Of a DNA stretch of 64,000 nucleotides, positions 50,867-59,301 are shown piece after piece. Position 1 is the stretch's first letter. The number at the start of each line of letters is the position of its first letter. The notes below the pieces were generated by a model. It was not told the origin of the DNA. It saw nothing but the letters and a program-made list of their open reading frames with translations, and did no database searches. A program made the translations under genes and the position numbers. This stretch comes from Pectobacterium atrosepticum (GTDB lineage Bacteria; Pseudomonadota; Gammaproteobacteria; Enterobacterales; Enterobacteriaceae), in assembly GCA_019056595.1 (NCBI GenBank), contig CP036163.1, positions 620,001 through 684,000 of the forward strand, written 5' to 3'.

Positions 50867-51553
50867 TTATTGTCCGCCCCCTGCTGGCGCAGGACATGAT
50901 TGTTGCAAGGTACGCACCCGCTGCGCCAATTCGCTCACGCTTTCATCTTCCGTTCCGTGATTCTTCAGCTCTTGCTCTAGCGCAAACAGATATTGCGCAT
51001 TGGTGCCGAGCGGACCGCTCGCACGGGCGATCAGCGGTGCAACGCTTTGAATACAGGTATCATTTTCATTCAGGGGATGTTCCGGTTCAGAAACAAACAC
51101 CAGTGCCGTCAGCGGCGCACCGTTCTTGCGATGCAGTTCACACCAGAGCGGACGATAGCAGCCCGTCAGCATTTCACGCTTCCACAGCAGTTCCAGATCT
51201 TCACGCAATGAGGTTTTCGGCAGGCGGAAAGCCAGGCCCGTCGTTTGTCCACCAGGTTGCAACGCCAGCATCCGCCCCGGCTGTGTTACCGTACCGCGAC
51301 CAATGGTGAGGCGCAGACAGAAAGCACGCTGCCACCCCGTCAACGTGGCCAGACAGGTTTCTTCGGCGTCAAAAACTGGGTTCCACATGAGTGAACCGTA
51401 GCCAAATACCCAAACAGGACAGCTATTTGGCCGTAGCGCCAACATCCTGTCCAACGAATCAGCCCGCTGCTGCGGCGTGAGCAGTAAGGTTTCTTCAATA
51501 CACCCAAAAGACGTTCTACAATCTGCTTTCTGCAAAAAATCGCGTGTTAACAC
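50867..51553 (-). CDS. chaC: Gamma-glutamylcyclotransferase acting on glutathione
   Basis: A 228-residue ChaC protein. It has the nucleotide-like binding loop VFGYGSLMWNP, and downstream FCLRLTIGRGT, LLWKREMLTG and SGPLGTNAQYLFALEQEL. ChaC splits glutathione into 5-oxoproline and Cys-Gly in the cytosol. The start is GTG at 51553, matching the usual beginning LTRDFLQKADC, with GGGAAG upstream. In E. coli chaC follows chaA and chaB; here it is about 1.9 kb from chaA, on the other strand, with an ERIC element and a siderophore gene between, and no chaB. Confidence 0.93.
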   Translation of the reverse strand: MLTRDFLQKADCRTSFGCIEETLLLTPQQRADSLDRMLALRPNSCPVWVFGYGSLMWNPVFDAEETCLATLTGWQRAFCLRLTIGRGTVTQPGRMLALQPGGQTTGLAFRLPKTSLREDLELLWKREMLTGCYRPLWCELHRKNGAPLTALVFVSEPEHPLNENDTCIQSVAPLIARASGPLGTNAQYLFALEQELKNHGTEDESVSELAQRVRTLQQSCPAPAGGGQ

Positions 51554-51760
51554 TACTTCCCACCCCCAACCTTACTCTTTTTCTGCTCGTCAGATCGGCT
51601 CTCGCCCTGCGTTTAAAAACCTAACTACTTCATCTGCTTAATTTTACAACACCATATAACTTGAGATTATTCATTTATGGCTTTGCGATCAAGTTTGATA
51701 CTGGTCACAAAACCTGAAAAAGTTAGTGATAATGTTTCATTCATACATGATGCAGCGTTA
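51554..51760. other. Intergenic region upstream of chaC
   Basis: Around 200 bases that should contain the chaC promoter. No confident -10/-35, no small gene and no hairpin apart from the ERIC that follows. Confidence 0.35.
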
Positions 51761-52030
51761 ATACCCTAAATAATTCGAGTTTCAGGCAGGCGGCAAGGGA
51801 AGGACAAATTCGTCGGGAACGAATTTGACCAGCCAACGGCTGGCCTCCGGTGAGAGACAGGATGTCTCTCATTTAATCCCGATGAGCTTACTCAGGTAAG
51901 TGATTCGGGTGACAAATCTGCCGGGAGCAGATTTGAACGCTGCTTGCAGCGGCCCTTCAGGGCGAGGCCCACGACGGGCCGAGTATTTCAACGCAGCCAA
52001 CGCACATGCAACTTGAAGTATGACGGGTAT
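51761..52030. repeat. Enlarged ERIC element with two internal insertions
   Basis: A 270-bp ERIC with terminal repeats ATACCC/GGGTAT and the same conserved core as the 125-bp copy at 28802. Extra blocks of about 70 and 75 bp interrupt it on either side of the central palindrome. Each begins with a related hairpin (AAATTCGT-cggga-ACGAATTT and AAATCTGC-cggga-GCAGATTT) and contains further short hairpins. Confidence 0.88.
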
Positions 52031-52201
52031 ATCAACTTAATCGGCAACTCATCGCTGGACTTGACGCTTTCCTGACACAAACCTCATTTTTGTGACGTCA
52101 GGAGCCTGCCACAAGCCATTTGTTTAATGTAAAAGCGCTAGCAGCGTATTTGTTTCGATGAAAATGTATTTATTTTGAGAAAAATAACAACAAAGACACG
52201 A

Positions 52202-52220
52202 AATGATAATAGTTATCATC
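52202..52220. promoter_or_regulatory. Fur box
   Basis: AATGATAATAGTTATCATC, a 19-bp palindrome close to the Fur consensus, 50 bases before the siderophore-interacting protein start. Confidence 0.8.
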
Positions 52221-52270
52221 TCGTGTTACTATCATCCCTACACTGGAATTGATTACCACGGAGACACTGA

Positions 52271-53074
52271 ATGGCAACGCCGCGTCAGCCTGTTTTAGTT
52301 CAGATTAAACAGATCCACGATATTTCCCCTCATTTACGCTGCATTACTTTTCATCATGACGCGTTGCGTGATTACCCAACCGAGCGATATGGCGCGCATA
52401 TCAAACTCTTTCTGCCTCAGGCTGGACAGCAAAAACCGGTTCTGCCTACCATCAGTGAGCGCGGCCCGATCTGGCCAGAAGGCGAAGCTCGCCCCATCGT
52501 TCGCACCTACAGTGTTCGCTCGTTGCGCCCAGAGGACGCGGAGTTGGATATGGTTTTCGCGCTGCATGAACACGCAGGGCCTGCAGTCAACTTTGCCCGC
52601 CAGGCCAAACCTGGTGACTGGGTCGGTATTTCGCAACCCGGTGGCCCACACCCGATGCTGCCACCTGCTGCCGCTTATTATCTGGCAGCCGACCCGGCTT
52701 CGCTTCCTGCGCTAATGGCGCTGCTTGAGAATTTGCCTAGTGATGCCCAAGGGCATGCCGTGATTCGTGTCGACAGTGAAGCGGATAAACTCAATATCGC
52801 TAAACCCTCACAGCTTCAACTACATTGGATCGTTGGTGGGACAGACGCTACCGACGCGCTGTTGCAGCATTATCAGGCACTTCCAGCGGCTGATAATGCA
52901 TTTCACTGGTTGGCGGGTGAGGATCGCATCGTGGTTCAGCTTCGGCGCCACGTGCGTCGCGAACGCGGGTGTGAGCGAAATCAGATGTACGCAGTGCCTT
53001 ATTGGCGAGAAGGGTTAAATGAAGAGGATTATCATCATAAACGCCACAATATCATGGATAATCCTGACGAATAA
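52271..53074 (+). CDS. Siderophore-interacting protein (FAD-dependent ferric reductase)
   Basis: A 267-residue flavoprotein of the ViuB/YqjH family. The FAD-binding barrel shows RTYSVRSLRPEDAELDMVFALHEHAGPAVNFARQ and the NAD(P)-side domain YYLAADPASLPALMALLENLP. It reduces iron in imported ferric siderophores in the cytosol. GGAG stands nine bases before the ATG. A strong Fur box upstream predicts induction by iron limitation. Confidence 0.9.
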   Translation: MATPRQPVLVQIKQIHDISPHLRCITFHHDALRDYPTERYGAHIKLFLPQAGQQKPVLPTISERGPIWPEGEARPIVRTYSVRSLRPEDAELDMVFALHEHAGPAVNFARQAKPGDWVGISQPGGPHPMLPPAAAYYLAADPASLPALMALLENLPSDAQGHAVIRVDSEADKLNIAKPSQLQLHWIVGGTDATDALLQHYQALPAADNAFHWLAGEDRIVVQLRRHVRRERGCERNQMYAVPYWREGLNEEDYHHKRHNIMDNPDE

Positions 53075-53106
53075 CCACAAAAAACATATTTGATATTATC
53101 ATGATA

Positions 53107-53134
53107 GGGAGAAGATACGCAGATTCTCCCTTTT
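53107..53134 (+). terminator. Intrinsic terminator after the siderophore-interacting protein
   Basis: GGGAGAA (53107-53113) pairs with TTCTCCC (53124-53130), followed by TTTT. Confidence 0.78.
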
Positions 53135-53309
53135 CATTTAGATTTTAACTCAAAGCGTAAAAATCCGTAAAATCTCCCGCACTCACACGACAATCTGTTA
53201 TTATATTGTTCGTTTTATTACGTTATAACTACTTTTTAGTAACCTTTTGCGGTTTATTATTGTTTTATGACCATGAATAAATGGTTTTATACCTTTAATA
53301 AATTGCTTT
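53135..53309. other. A+T-rich intergenic region before chaA
   Basis: Very A+T-rich with runs of T. It probably includes the chaA promoter; I see no specific operator. Confidence 0.35.
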
Positions 53310-53364
53310 ATGCCCTAAGTAATTCGAGTTGCCAGTGCGCTAGCTTGACGTATGACGGGGATAT
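53310..53364. repeat. Internally deleted ERIC remnant
   Basis: Only the ERIC ends remain: TGCCCTAAGTAATTCGAGTT on the left and GACGTATGACGGGGATA on the right, joined by about 15 bases. It lies just upstream of chaA. Confidence 0.72.
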
Positions 53365-53403
53365 TTTGCCGTATCATTCCTCTGGATAAGGAGAACTCCC
53401 GCA

Positions 53404-54504
53404 ATGAAGTCTCATGCTGAGGTGGTTAAAACTCGCCATCATGAATACTCACTCGTTTTTCCTGTTATTGCTCTGGTCGTGCTCTACATATGGGGCAATT
53501 CACAAGATTTTATCGCCATTCTTGGTATCAACGCCGTCGCGCTAGCCGGGATACTTTTCAGCGCGTTTAGCGTGGTGCGTCATGCTGATGTGCTCGCACA
53601 TCGCTTAGGTGAACCCTACGGTTCGCTGATCCTCAGCCTATCCGTTGTGATCCTCGAAGTCAGCCTGATTTCAGCGCTAATGGCCACTGGCGATGCTGGC
53701 CCGGACCTGATGCGTGACACCCTCTATTCCATTATCGTCATTGTCACCGGCGGCCTGGTGGGCTTCGCCCTCTTGCTCGGCGGCCGTAAGTTCGCTACGC
53801 AGTATGTCAACCTCAGTGGTATCAAACAGTACTTGATGGCGATCTTCCCATTGGCCGTGATTGTGCTGGTTTTCCCCAGCGCCTTGCCCGATGGTAACTT
53901 CAGCGTAACGCAGTCACTGATTGTTGCCGCCATCTCTGCAGCAATGTACGGTGTTTTTCTGTTGATTCAAACGCGTACGCACCAAAGCCTGTTTGTCTAT
54001 GAACATGAAGACGAGGGTGACGGCGACGATCCGCATCATGGTAAACCGTCCGCGCACAGCTCGCTGTGGCACACCGGCTGGCTGCTGGTTCACCTGATTG
54101 CTGTTATCGCAGTAACCAAGACGAATTCCATGCCGTTGGAAACGCTGCTGACCGAAATGAACGCGCCAACGCAGTTTACGGGCTTCCTGGTAGCGCTGTT
54201 AATTCTCTCTCCTGAAGGGCTGGGGGCAATCCGCGCCGTCCTGAAAAATCAGGTACAGCGCGCGATGAACCTGTTTTTCGGTTCCGTACTGGCGACGATT
54301 TCACTGACGGTCCCTACCGTCACGATCATCGCCATGATTACCGGCCGCACGCTGAACTTCGGTCTGGATATGCCGCATATCGTCGTGATGCTCTCCGTGC
54401 TGGTGCTATGCCACATTACGTTCTCCACGGGTAGAACCAACGTGTTGAGCGGCAGCGCGCACTTGGCGCTTTTTGCCGCCTATTTGATCACCATCACGCT
54501 GTAA
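53404..54504 (+). CDS. chaA: Sodium/calcium-proton antiporter
   Basis: A 366-residue inner-membrane antiporter with about eleven hydrophobic segments in two halves. The characteristic acidic residues are in LSVVILEVSLISALM and LLILSPEGLGAIRAV. A hydrophilic His/Asp/Glu-rich loop (EHEDEGDGDDPHHG) separates the halves, as in E. coli ChaA. It exports Na+, K+ or Ca2+ at alkaline pH. AAGGAG precedes the ATG. Confidence 0.93.
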   Translation: MKSHAEVVKTRHHEYSLVFPVIALVVLYIWGNSQDFIAILGINAVALAGILFSAFSVVRHADVLAHRLGEPYGSLILSLSVVILEVSLISALMATGDAGPDLMRDTLYSIIVIVTGGLVGFALLLGGRKFATQYVNLSGIKQYLMAIFPLAVIVLVFPSALPDGNFSVTQSLIVAAISAAMYGVFLLIQTRTHQSLFVYEHEDEGDGDDPHHGKPSAHSSLWHTGWLLVHLIAVIAVTKTNSMPLETLLTEMNAPTQFTGFLVALLILSPEGLGAIRAVLKNQVQRAMNLFFGSVLATISLTVPTVTIIAMITGRTLNFGLDMPHIVVMLSVLVLCHITFSTGRTNVLSGSAHLALFAAYLITITL

Positions 54505-54511
54505 CCCCTTT

Positions 54512-54537
54512 GCCGACGCGGTTTTAGCCGCGTCGGC
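54512..54537 (+). terminator. Hairpin after chaA
   Basis: GCCGACGCGG and CCGCGTCGGC form a perfect 10-bp stem with loop TTTTAG. No T-run follows. Confidence 0.65.
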
Positions 54538-54667
54538 CCCGCCAAATCTCACTTCTCTTGATGTATATCTGGATCTTCTGAGCGCGTCCAGCGTATCGTA
54601 AGGCTGTCGTCGACGGACCGGCAGGCCCGCCATGTTGATTTACTTCCTTACTTTGGTTTCTGCTTAG

Positions 54668-56371
54668 ATGAAAACGCACGGAATTAACGGCATCAGGCCG
54701 TTCAGCGCGCTGATTGATGCGTGCTGGCGCGAAAAATATACGCTGCAACGTTTTACCCACGACATTATCGCTGGTGTTACTGTCGGCATCATCGCCATAC
54801 CGCTGGCGATGGCACTGGCGATTGCCAGCGGCGTTCCTCCGCAGTACGGGCTATATACGTCGGCCATTGCTGGGATCGTTATCGCCGTCAGCGGCGGTTC
54901 ACGCTACAGCGTATCCGGCCCGACAGCCGCCTTCGTCGTTATTTTGTATCCGGTATCGCAGCAGTTCGGGCTATCCGGCCTACTGGTTGCTACCTTGCTT
55001 TCCGGTGTGTTTCTGCTGCTGATGGGCCTCTGCCGCTTCGGCCGTTTGATTGAATATATTCCACTTTCCGTCACACTGGGGTTTACCTCCGGGATCGCTA
55101 TTACCATCGGTACGATGCAAATCAAGGATTTCTTCGGTTTACAGATGGCAGTAGTGCCCGAGCATTACGTCGAGAAAGTGGCAGCGCTAGCACAGGCGCT
55201 ACCTACTCTGCATCTTGCTGATACGTTGATCGGCGCAACGACGCTGCTGGTGTTGATCGTCTGGCCCAGACTCGGTATTCGCCTACCCGGCCACTTGCCT
55301 GCGCTGCTGGCCGGTGTCGCGGTGATGGGGATCATGTCGCTAGTGGGTGAAAATGTGGCCACAATCGGTTCCCGATTTAGCTATATGCTGGCGGATGGTT
55401 CACAAGGGCAAGGGATTCCCCCTATCCTGCCGCAGCTCGTTTTGCCATGGAATATTCCATCACCGGATGGGAAAACGATGACGCTGGATTGGCAAAGCAT
55501 TTCCGCTCTGCTGCCTGCGGCATTCTCGATGGCGATGCTGGGGGCGATTGAGTCGCTGCTGTGCGCCGTTGTGCTGGATGGCATGACAGGCAAAAAACAC
55601 AACTCCAATGCAGAACTGATGGGACAAGGTTTCGGTAACATCATTGCGCCATTCTTTGGCGGTATTACCGCGACCGCTGCGATTGCCCGTTCCGCCGCCA
55701 ATGTCCGCGCGGGCGCCAATTCACCGGTTTCCGCCGTGATCCATGCGCTACTGGTGTTGTTGGCGCTATTAATACTTGCCCCGTGGCTGTCTTATCTGCC
55801 GCTGGCCGCGATGGCATCGTTGCTGCTGATCGTCGCCTGGAACATGAGCGAAGCGCACAAGGTGGTAGATTTGCTACGCCACGGACCGAAAGACGACATT
55901 ATTGTGATGTTGCTCTGTATGTCGTTGACCGTACTGTTCGATATGGTGATCGCCATTACCGTTGGTATCGTGCTGGCCTCCTTGCTCTTCATGCGTCGCA
56001 TCGCGCAGATGACACGTCTGAGCGAACTGCCGGACACTAAAATACCGGATCATCTGGTATTGCGCGTTAACGGTCCGCTATTTTTCGCCGCGGCGGAACG
56101 CATCTTCAACGATCTGACCGTGCGCAGCGAAGGCTACCAAAATATCATCTTGCAGTGGGATGCTGTGCCAGTGCTGGATGCGGGTGGATTGAATGCGTTC
56201 CTGCGCTTTAGCGAAACACTACCCGAGGGTAAACAGCTCATCATTACTGATATTCCCTTCCAGCCGCTAAAAACGCTAGCACGGGCGAAGGTTCACCCAA
56301 TTGAAGGGCGACTGAGCTTCTACGGTTCATTAGCGCAGGCGATTGAAGCGACGACGGTGCATTCAGCGTAA
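54668..56371 (+). CDS. dauA: SulP-family C4-dicarboxylate transporter
   Basis: A 567-residue SLC26/SulP transporter. About the first 430 residues are membrane-embedded with [23 protein letters not shown] and [13 protein letters not shown]. The C-terminus (about 450-560) is a STAS domain with [20 protein letters not shown] and [15 protein letters not shown]. The E. coli orthologue DauA (YchM) takes up succinate and other C4-dicarboxylates at acidic pH. The ribosome site is weak. Confidence 0.9.
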   Translation: MKTHGINGIRPFSALIDACWREKYTLQRFTHDIIAGVTVGIIAIPLAMALAIASGVPPQYGLYTSAIAGIVIAVSGGSRYSVSGPTAAFVVILYPVSQQFGLSGLLVATLLSGVFLLLMGLCRFGRLIEYIPLSVTLGFTSGIAITIGTMQIKDFFGLQMAVVPEHYVEKVAALAQALPTLHLADTLIGATTLLVLIVWPRLGIRLPGHLPALLAGVAVMGIMSLVGENVATIGSRFSYMLADGSQGQGIPPILPQLVLPWNIPSPDGKTMTLDWQSISALLPAAFSMAMLGAIESLLCAVVLDGMTGKKHNSNAELMGQGFGNIIAPFFGGITATAAIARSAANVRAGANSPVSAVIHALLVLLALLILAPWLSYLPLAAMASLLLIVAWNMSEAHKVVDLLRHGPKDDIIVMLLCMSLTVLFDMVIAITVGIVLASLLFMRRIAQMTRLSELPDTKIPDHLVLRVNGPLFFAAAERIFNDLTVRSEGYQNIILQWDAVPVLDAGGLNAFLRFSETLPEGKQLIITDIPFQPLKTLARAKVHPIEGRLSFYGSLAQAIEATTVHSA

Positions 56372-56460
56372 CAGGGACAAAGTAGAAATAGAGAACAGGC
56401 CACGCCGTGCTATTGTCACGGTTAGCCCCCTTTTGACTAGCGTGTTGAGGAGACCTAATT

Positions 56461-57183
56461 GTGACAACTTTTTCTTCTGCTCCCGTGTTAATTACCGGCG
56501 GCGCGCGACGTATTGGTCTGGCGCTGGCACGTTCGTTTTTGGCCCAGTCGATTCCCGTCATTATTAGCTATCGCACGCCTTATCCCGAACTGGACACGCT
56601 AGAGCAAGACGGTGCTGTTTGTCTGGCTGCCGACTTTTCCACCACGGAAAGCATCTATACGTTTGCTGAGAAAATCCAATCACTCACGCCGCAGCTACGC
56701 GCCATTATTCACAACGCCAGCCGCTGGGAGCCAGAAAACCCCTCAATACCGCCAGAACAGACGCTGGCCGATATGCTACAAATTCATGTCTATACGCCCT
56801 ATTTGCTCAACCAACTGCTAGAACCTTGCCTGCGTGGGCAAGGCATTGCTGGCGCGGATATTATTCATCTGACGGATTACGTGGTTGAAAAAGGCAGCGA
56901 GAAACACATCGCCTATGCTGCCAGCAAAGCGGCGTTGGATAACATGACGCGGTCGTTTGCCCGTAAGCTGGCACCGGAAGTGAAGGTCAATGCTATTGCT
57001 CCCAGCTTAATCCTGTTTAAGGAACAGGATGACGACACATATCGCCAACAGGCGCTGGAAAAGTCATTGATGAAAATCGCACCCGGCGAAGAGGAAATTG
57101 TCCGACTGGTGGATTACCTATTCAGCAGCCGCTACATCACGGGGAAAACGTTGGGCGTTGATGGCGGACGCGCGTTGCGCTAA
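56461..57183 (+). CDS. folM: Dihydromonapterin reductase
   Basis: A 240-residue short-chain reductase very close to E. coli FolM, with ITGGARRIGLALA at the N-terminus, NAS in HNASRWEP and the catalytic YAASK within IAYAASKAALDNMTRSFARKLAPE. It reduces dihydromonapterin and dihydrofolate. Start is GTG at 56461, seven bases after GAGGAG. In E. coli folM lies near rstAB, as here, with the sigma/anti-sigma/YceI genes and one more gene inserted between. Confidence 0.93.
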   Translation: MTTFSSAPVLITGGARRIGLALARSFLAQSIPVIISYRTPYPELDTLEQDGAVCLAADFSTTESIYTFAEKIQSLTPQLRAIIHNASRWEPENPSIPPEQTLADMLQIHVYTPYLLNQLLEPCLRGQGIAGADIIHLTDYVVEKGSEKHIAYAASKAALDNMTRSFARKLAPEVKVNAIAPSLILFKEQDDDTYRQQALEKSLMKIAPGEEEIVRLVDYLFSSRYITGKTLGVDGGRALR

Positions 57184-57213
57184 AGCCCTGAGCAGCAATG
57201 TGAGGATAAGAAA

Positions 57214-57729
57214 ATCACCACCAGTGAAGTTCGCCAGCAGCTTACTGCACACCTAACACGCCTGTGGCGCTATGGGCTAGTCCTGTCGCGCAGCCACGAG
57301 GTTGCCGAAGAGTTAGTCCAGTCTACCTGCGTTCGTGCGCTCGAAAAAAGTACACAATTTACCCCAGGCACTCGTATCGACAGATGGCTGTTCTCCATTC
57401 TCCACTCAATATGGATTTCCGAACTGCGCGCCCGTCGCGTACGTCAGGGGCAAGGATTTATCGAAAGTGAGGAATTGCTGGCTCCAGATACCCATGAGCG
57501 GGACAACGATCGTCTGCATTACCAGAAAATAATGCAGCGCGTCAGCGCACTGCCAGAAGCACAGCGCAACACTGTATTTTTAGTTTATGTCGAAGGGTTT
57601 ACCTATCAGGAGGCGGCAGACACGCTGTCAGTACCGATCGGCACTATTATGAGCAGACTGGCCGCCGCGCGGGGTACGCTGGCTAAATCAGCTGACACCC
57701 CGGCCCCTGCAAAGGAGAAACTGTCTTGA
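57214..57729 (+). CDS. ECF-type RNA polymerase sigma factor with apparent ATC start
   Basis: The frame is open from directly after the folM stop. It encodes sigma region 2 (LTRLWRYGLVLSRSHEVAEELVQSTCVRAL, IDRWLFSILHSIWISELRARR) and region 4 (LPEAQRNTVFLVYVEGFTYQEAADTL, GTIMSRLAAARG). No ATG, GTG or TTG occurs in frame before codon 57475, which would remove all of region 2. ATC at 57214 has GAGG eight bases upstream and would give MTTSEVRQQL, a sensible N-terminus of a 171-residue protein. Either a rare non-AUG start is used, or an ATG has mutated, or the base is a sequencing error. The gene is translationally coupled to the anti-sigma gene. Confidence 0.75.
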   Translation: MTTSEVRQQLTAHLTRLWRYGLVLSRSHEVAEELVQSTCVRALEKSTQFTPGTRIDRWLFSILHSIWISELRARRVRQGQGFIESEELLAPDTHERDNDRLHYQKIMQRVSALPEAQRNTVFLVYVEGFTYQEAADTLSVPIGTIMSRLAAARGTLAKSADTPAPAKEKLS

Positions 57730-58529
57730 AACCCATGAGTTTTACTCCCCCTTACAGTGACGAAGCCATTGTTGCCTGGTTGGATGGCGAGATGACTGAG
57801 GCCGATGCGCAAAGATTCAAGGCACGACTTGAAGGGGACGAACAGCTTGCCGAGCGCACCGCTGAACTGATGAAAAGCCAACTTGATTTTGAAGAAGCCT
57901 TCGCCCCGTTACTCGACAAAGCACCTGAGGCGAAGATGCAGGACAGGCTTGAGAGATTAGTAACGACAGCGCCAATACCCAGCAAACCTTCATCTCACGC
58001 GGGAGTCAGTCGCCGCTCGCTGATTGCTGCTTCCCTCAGTTTTCTGGTGATTGGCTCAGGGCTAGGCTACTTCGCACATTCGCCCCAGATCACTCTCAGC
58101 GACAGCGAGAAAATTCGCGATCTTGAAGCCCAGTACATGTCTCTTTACAGCGCTAAAACTCTACTCGATGCGGACAGCTCCGCACAGACCTTGCAGAGTG
58201 GGCTGTCTCGTGCTGCTCAAGACATAGGGTTGTCTCTCAATGAACAACAACTGACGCTTCACGACGCAGAGTTGAAAATGGTACGTCTACTGAGCTATGA
58301 CAATACGTCAATTGCGCAGATTACCTGGATGCATGCCAAATATGGGCCGATGGCACTGTGTATTTCCCCTGAACATCAGGCAACTGCTACTACGCTTAAC
58401 AATGAGCAACGCCATGATATGCAGGTTGTCTGGTGGCGCGATCGCGGCTATCAGTTCGTATTAATTGGCCGTAGCCCTGTTACGCCGCTGACGGAAAGTG
58501 CGCTCAGGTTACAAGCGTCGCTGGCATAA
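57726..58529 (+). CDS. Membrane anti-sigma factor
   Basis: A 267-residue protein. The N-terminal part (1-95) has the anti-sigma fold pattern EAIVAWLDGEMTEADAQRFKARLEGDEQLAERTAEL. A single membrane helix follows (about 98-117), then a periplasmic domain. It should bind and hold the sigma factor encoded just upstream. Start at TTG 57726, eight bases after AGGAG and overlapping the sigma stop (TTGA); the nearby ATG at 57735 is too far from that motif. Confidence 0.82.
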   Translation: MKPMSFTPPYSDEAIVAWLDGEMTEADAQRFKARLEGDEQLAERTAELMKSQLDFEEAFAPLLDKAPEAKMQDRLERLVTTAPIPSKPSSHAGVSRRSLIAASLSFLVIGSGLGYFAHSPQITLSDSEKIRDLEAQYMSLYSAKTLLDADSSAQTLQSGLSRAAQDIGLSLNEQQLTLHDAELKMVRLLSYDNTSIAQITWMHAKYGPMALCISPEHQATATTLNNEQRHDMQVVWWRDRGYQFVLIGRSPVTPLTESALRLQASLA

Positions 58530-58537
58530 ACAGTGAA

Positions 58538-58575
58538 TGCCCTTCACGCACGGTCAACTCCGCGTGTGAAGGGCA
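58538..58575. terminator. Hairpin between anti-sigma and yceI-like genes
   Basis: TGCCCTTCAC (58538-58547) pairs perfectly with GTGAAGGGCA (58566-58575). The two genes converge here, so it may serve both. Confidence 0.72.
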
Positions 58576-58580
58576 AATAT

Positions 58581-59156
58581 TTATACGGTGGGTCGGGCTT
58601 TCGCCTGAATTTCAATATTAATCGCTACGCGATCGTCCACCACCCCGGTAAACCGATCCATATTAAAAGATGAGCGTGAAATAGCAGTGGTCGCATGAAG
58701 AGACAGCGAACCCTCATGGGATGAGATTCCTCCATGTTCTTCAAGCGTGGCTTCCAGAATTACCGGACGTTGAACGTTTTTTACTGACAGTGAACCAAAA
58801 ACCCGAAAGTGACCATGACCCAGCGCCACCACTCTGCTGCTGGTGAAAGTAATCGCGGGATAGTGTTCAGCATCAAAAAACAGGCTGCTTTTTAACTGAT
58901 AAGTCAGCAAACGGTTGGACGCCTGTAGCGTCGTGATTGGAATTTTCACATCAATACGGTCATTCATTTCCTTTTCAGCATCCAGTGTAATGTTGCCCGT
59001 CACGCCGTCAAGAGAGGCCTGCGACGGGTGTCCAAATGCTTGCCATGAAAGCCCAATAACCGTGTTATCAGTAGCAACGGTGTAGTTAAGCGGCATAGCG
59101 TGCAGCAGTGGGCTGATGAGCAGCCCGAAGGCCAGTACAGGAACGATGCGAGTCAT
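58581..59156 (-). CDS. Secreted YceI-family lipid-binding protein
   Basis: A 191-residue protein with a signal peptide (VPVLAFGLLISPLLHA, cleavage after residue 20). A YceI lipocalin-like beta-barrel follows, with YPAITFTSSRVV and VKNVQRPVILEATLEEHGG. YceI proteins bind isoprenoids such as polyprenyl chains in the periplasm. It converges with the sigma/anti-sigma pair, and YceI genes are recurrent members of ECF regulons, so it may be a target of that sigma factor. Confidence 0.88.
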   Translation of the reverse strand: MTRIVPVLAFGLLISPLLHAMPLNYTVATDNTVIGLSWQAFGHPSQASLDGVTGNITLDAEKEMNDRIDVKIPITTLQASNRLLTYQLKSSLFFDAEHYPAITFTSSRVVALGHGHFRVFGSLSVKNVQRPVILEATLEEHGGISSHEGSLSLHATTAISRSSFNMDRFTGVVDDRVAINIEIQAKARPTV

Positions 59157-59301
59157 AACAGAATTCTCCTCAGAATAGACAACGCGTAAACGCTCCAGAG
59201 CACGACTTTATTCGGACACGTTTCACTATTTCTGTTCATTCTGAGGAAAAAGTTTGGCGAGCTTTGCATTAGCAACCCGCTCAACGAGGTTGTTGACGCG
59301 A

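Noticed and set aside
57475-57729. TTG at 57475 as start of an 84-residue region-4-only protein
   Set aside because: Sigma region 2 is clearly encoded in the same frame upstream without any stop, so the real product must begin earlier.
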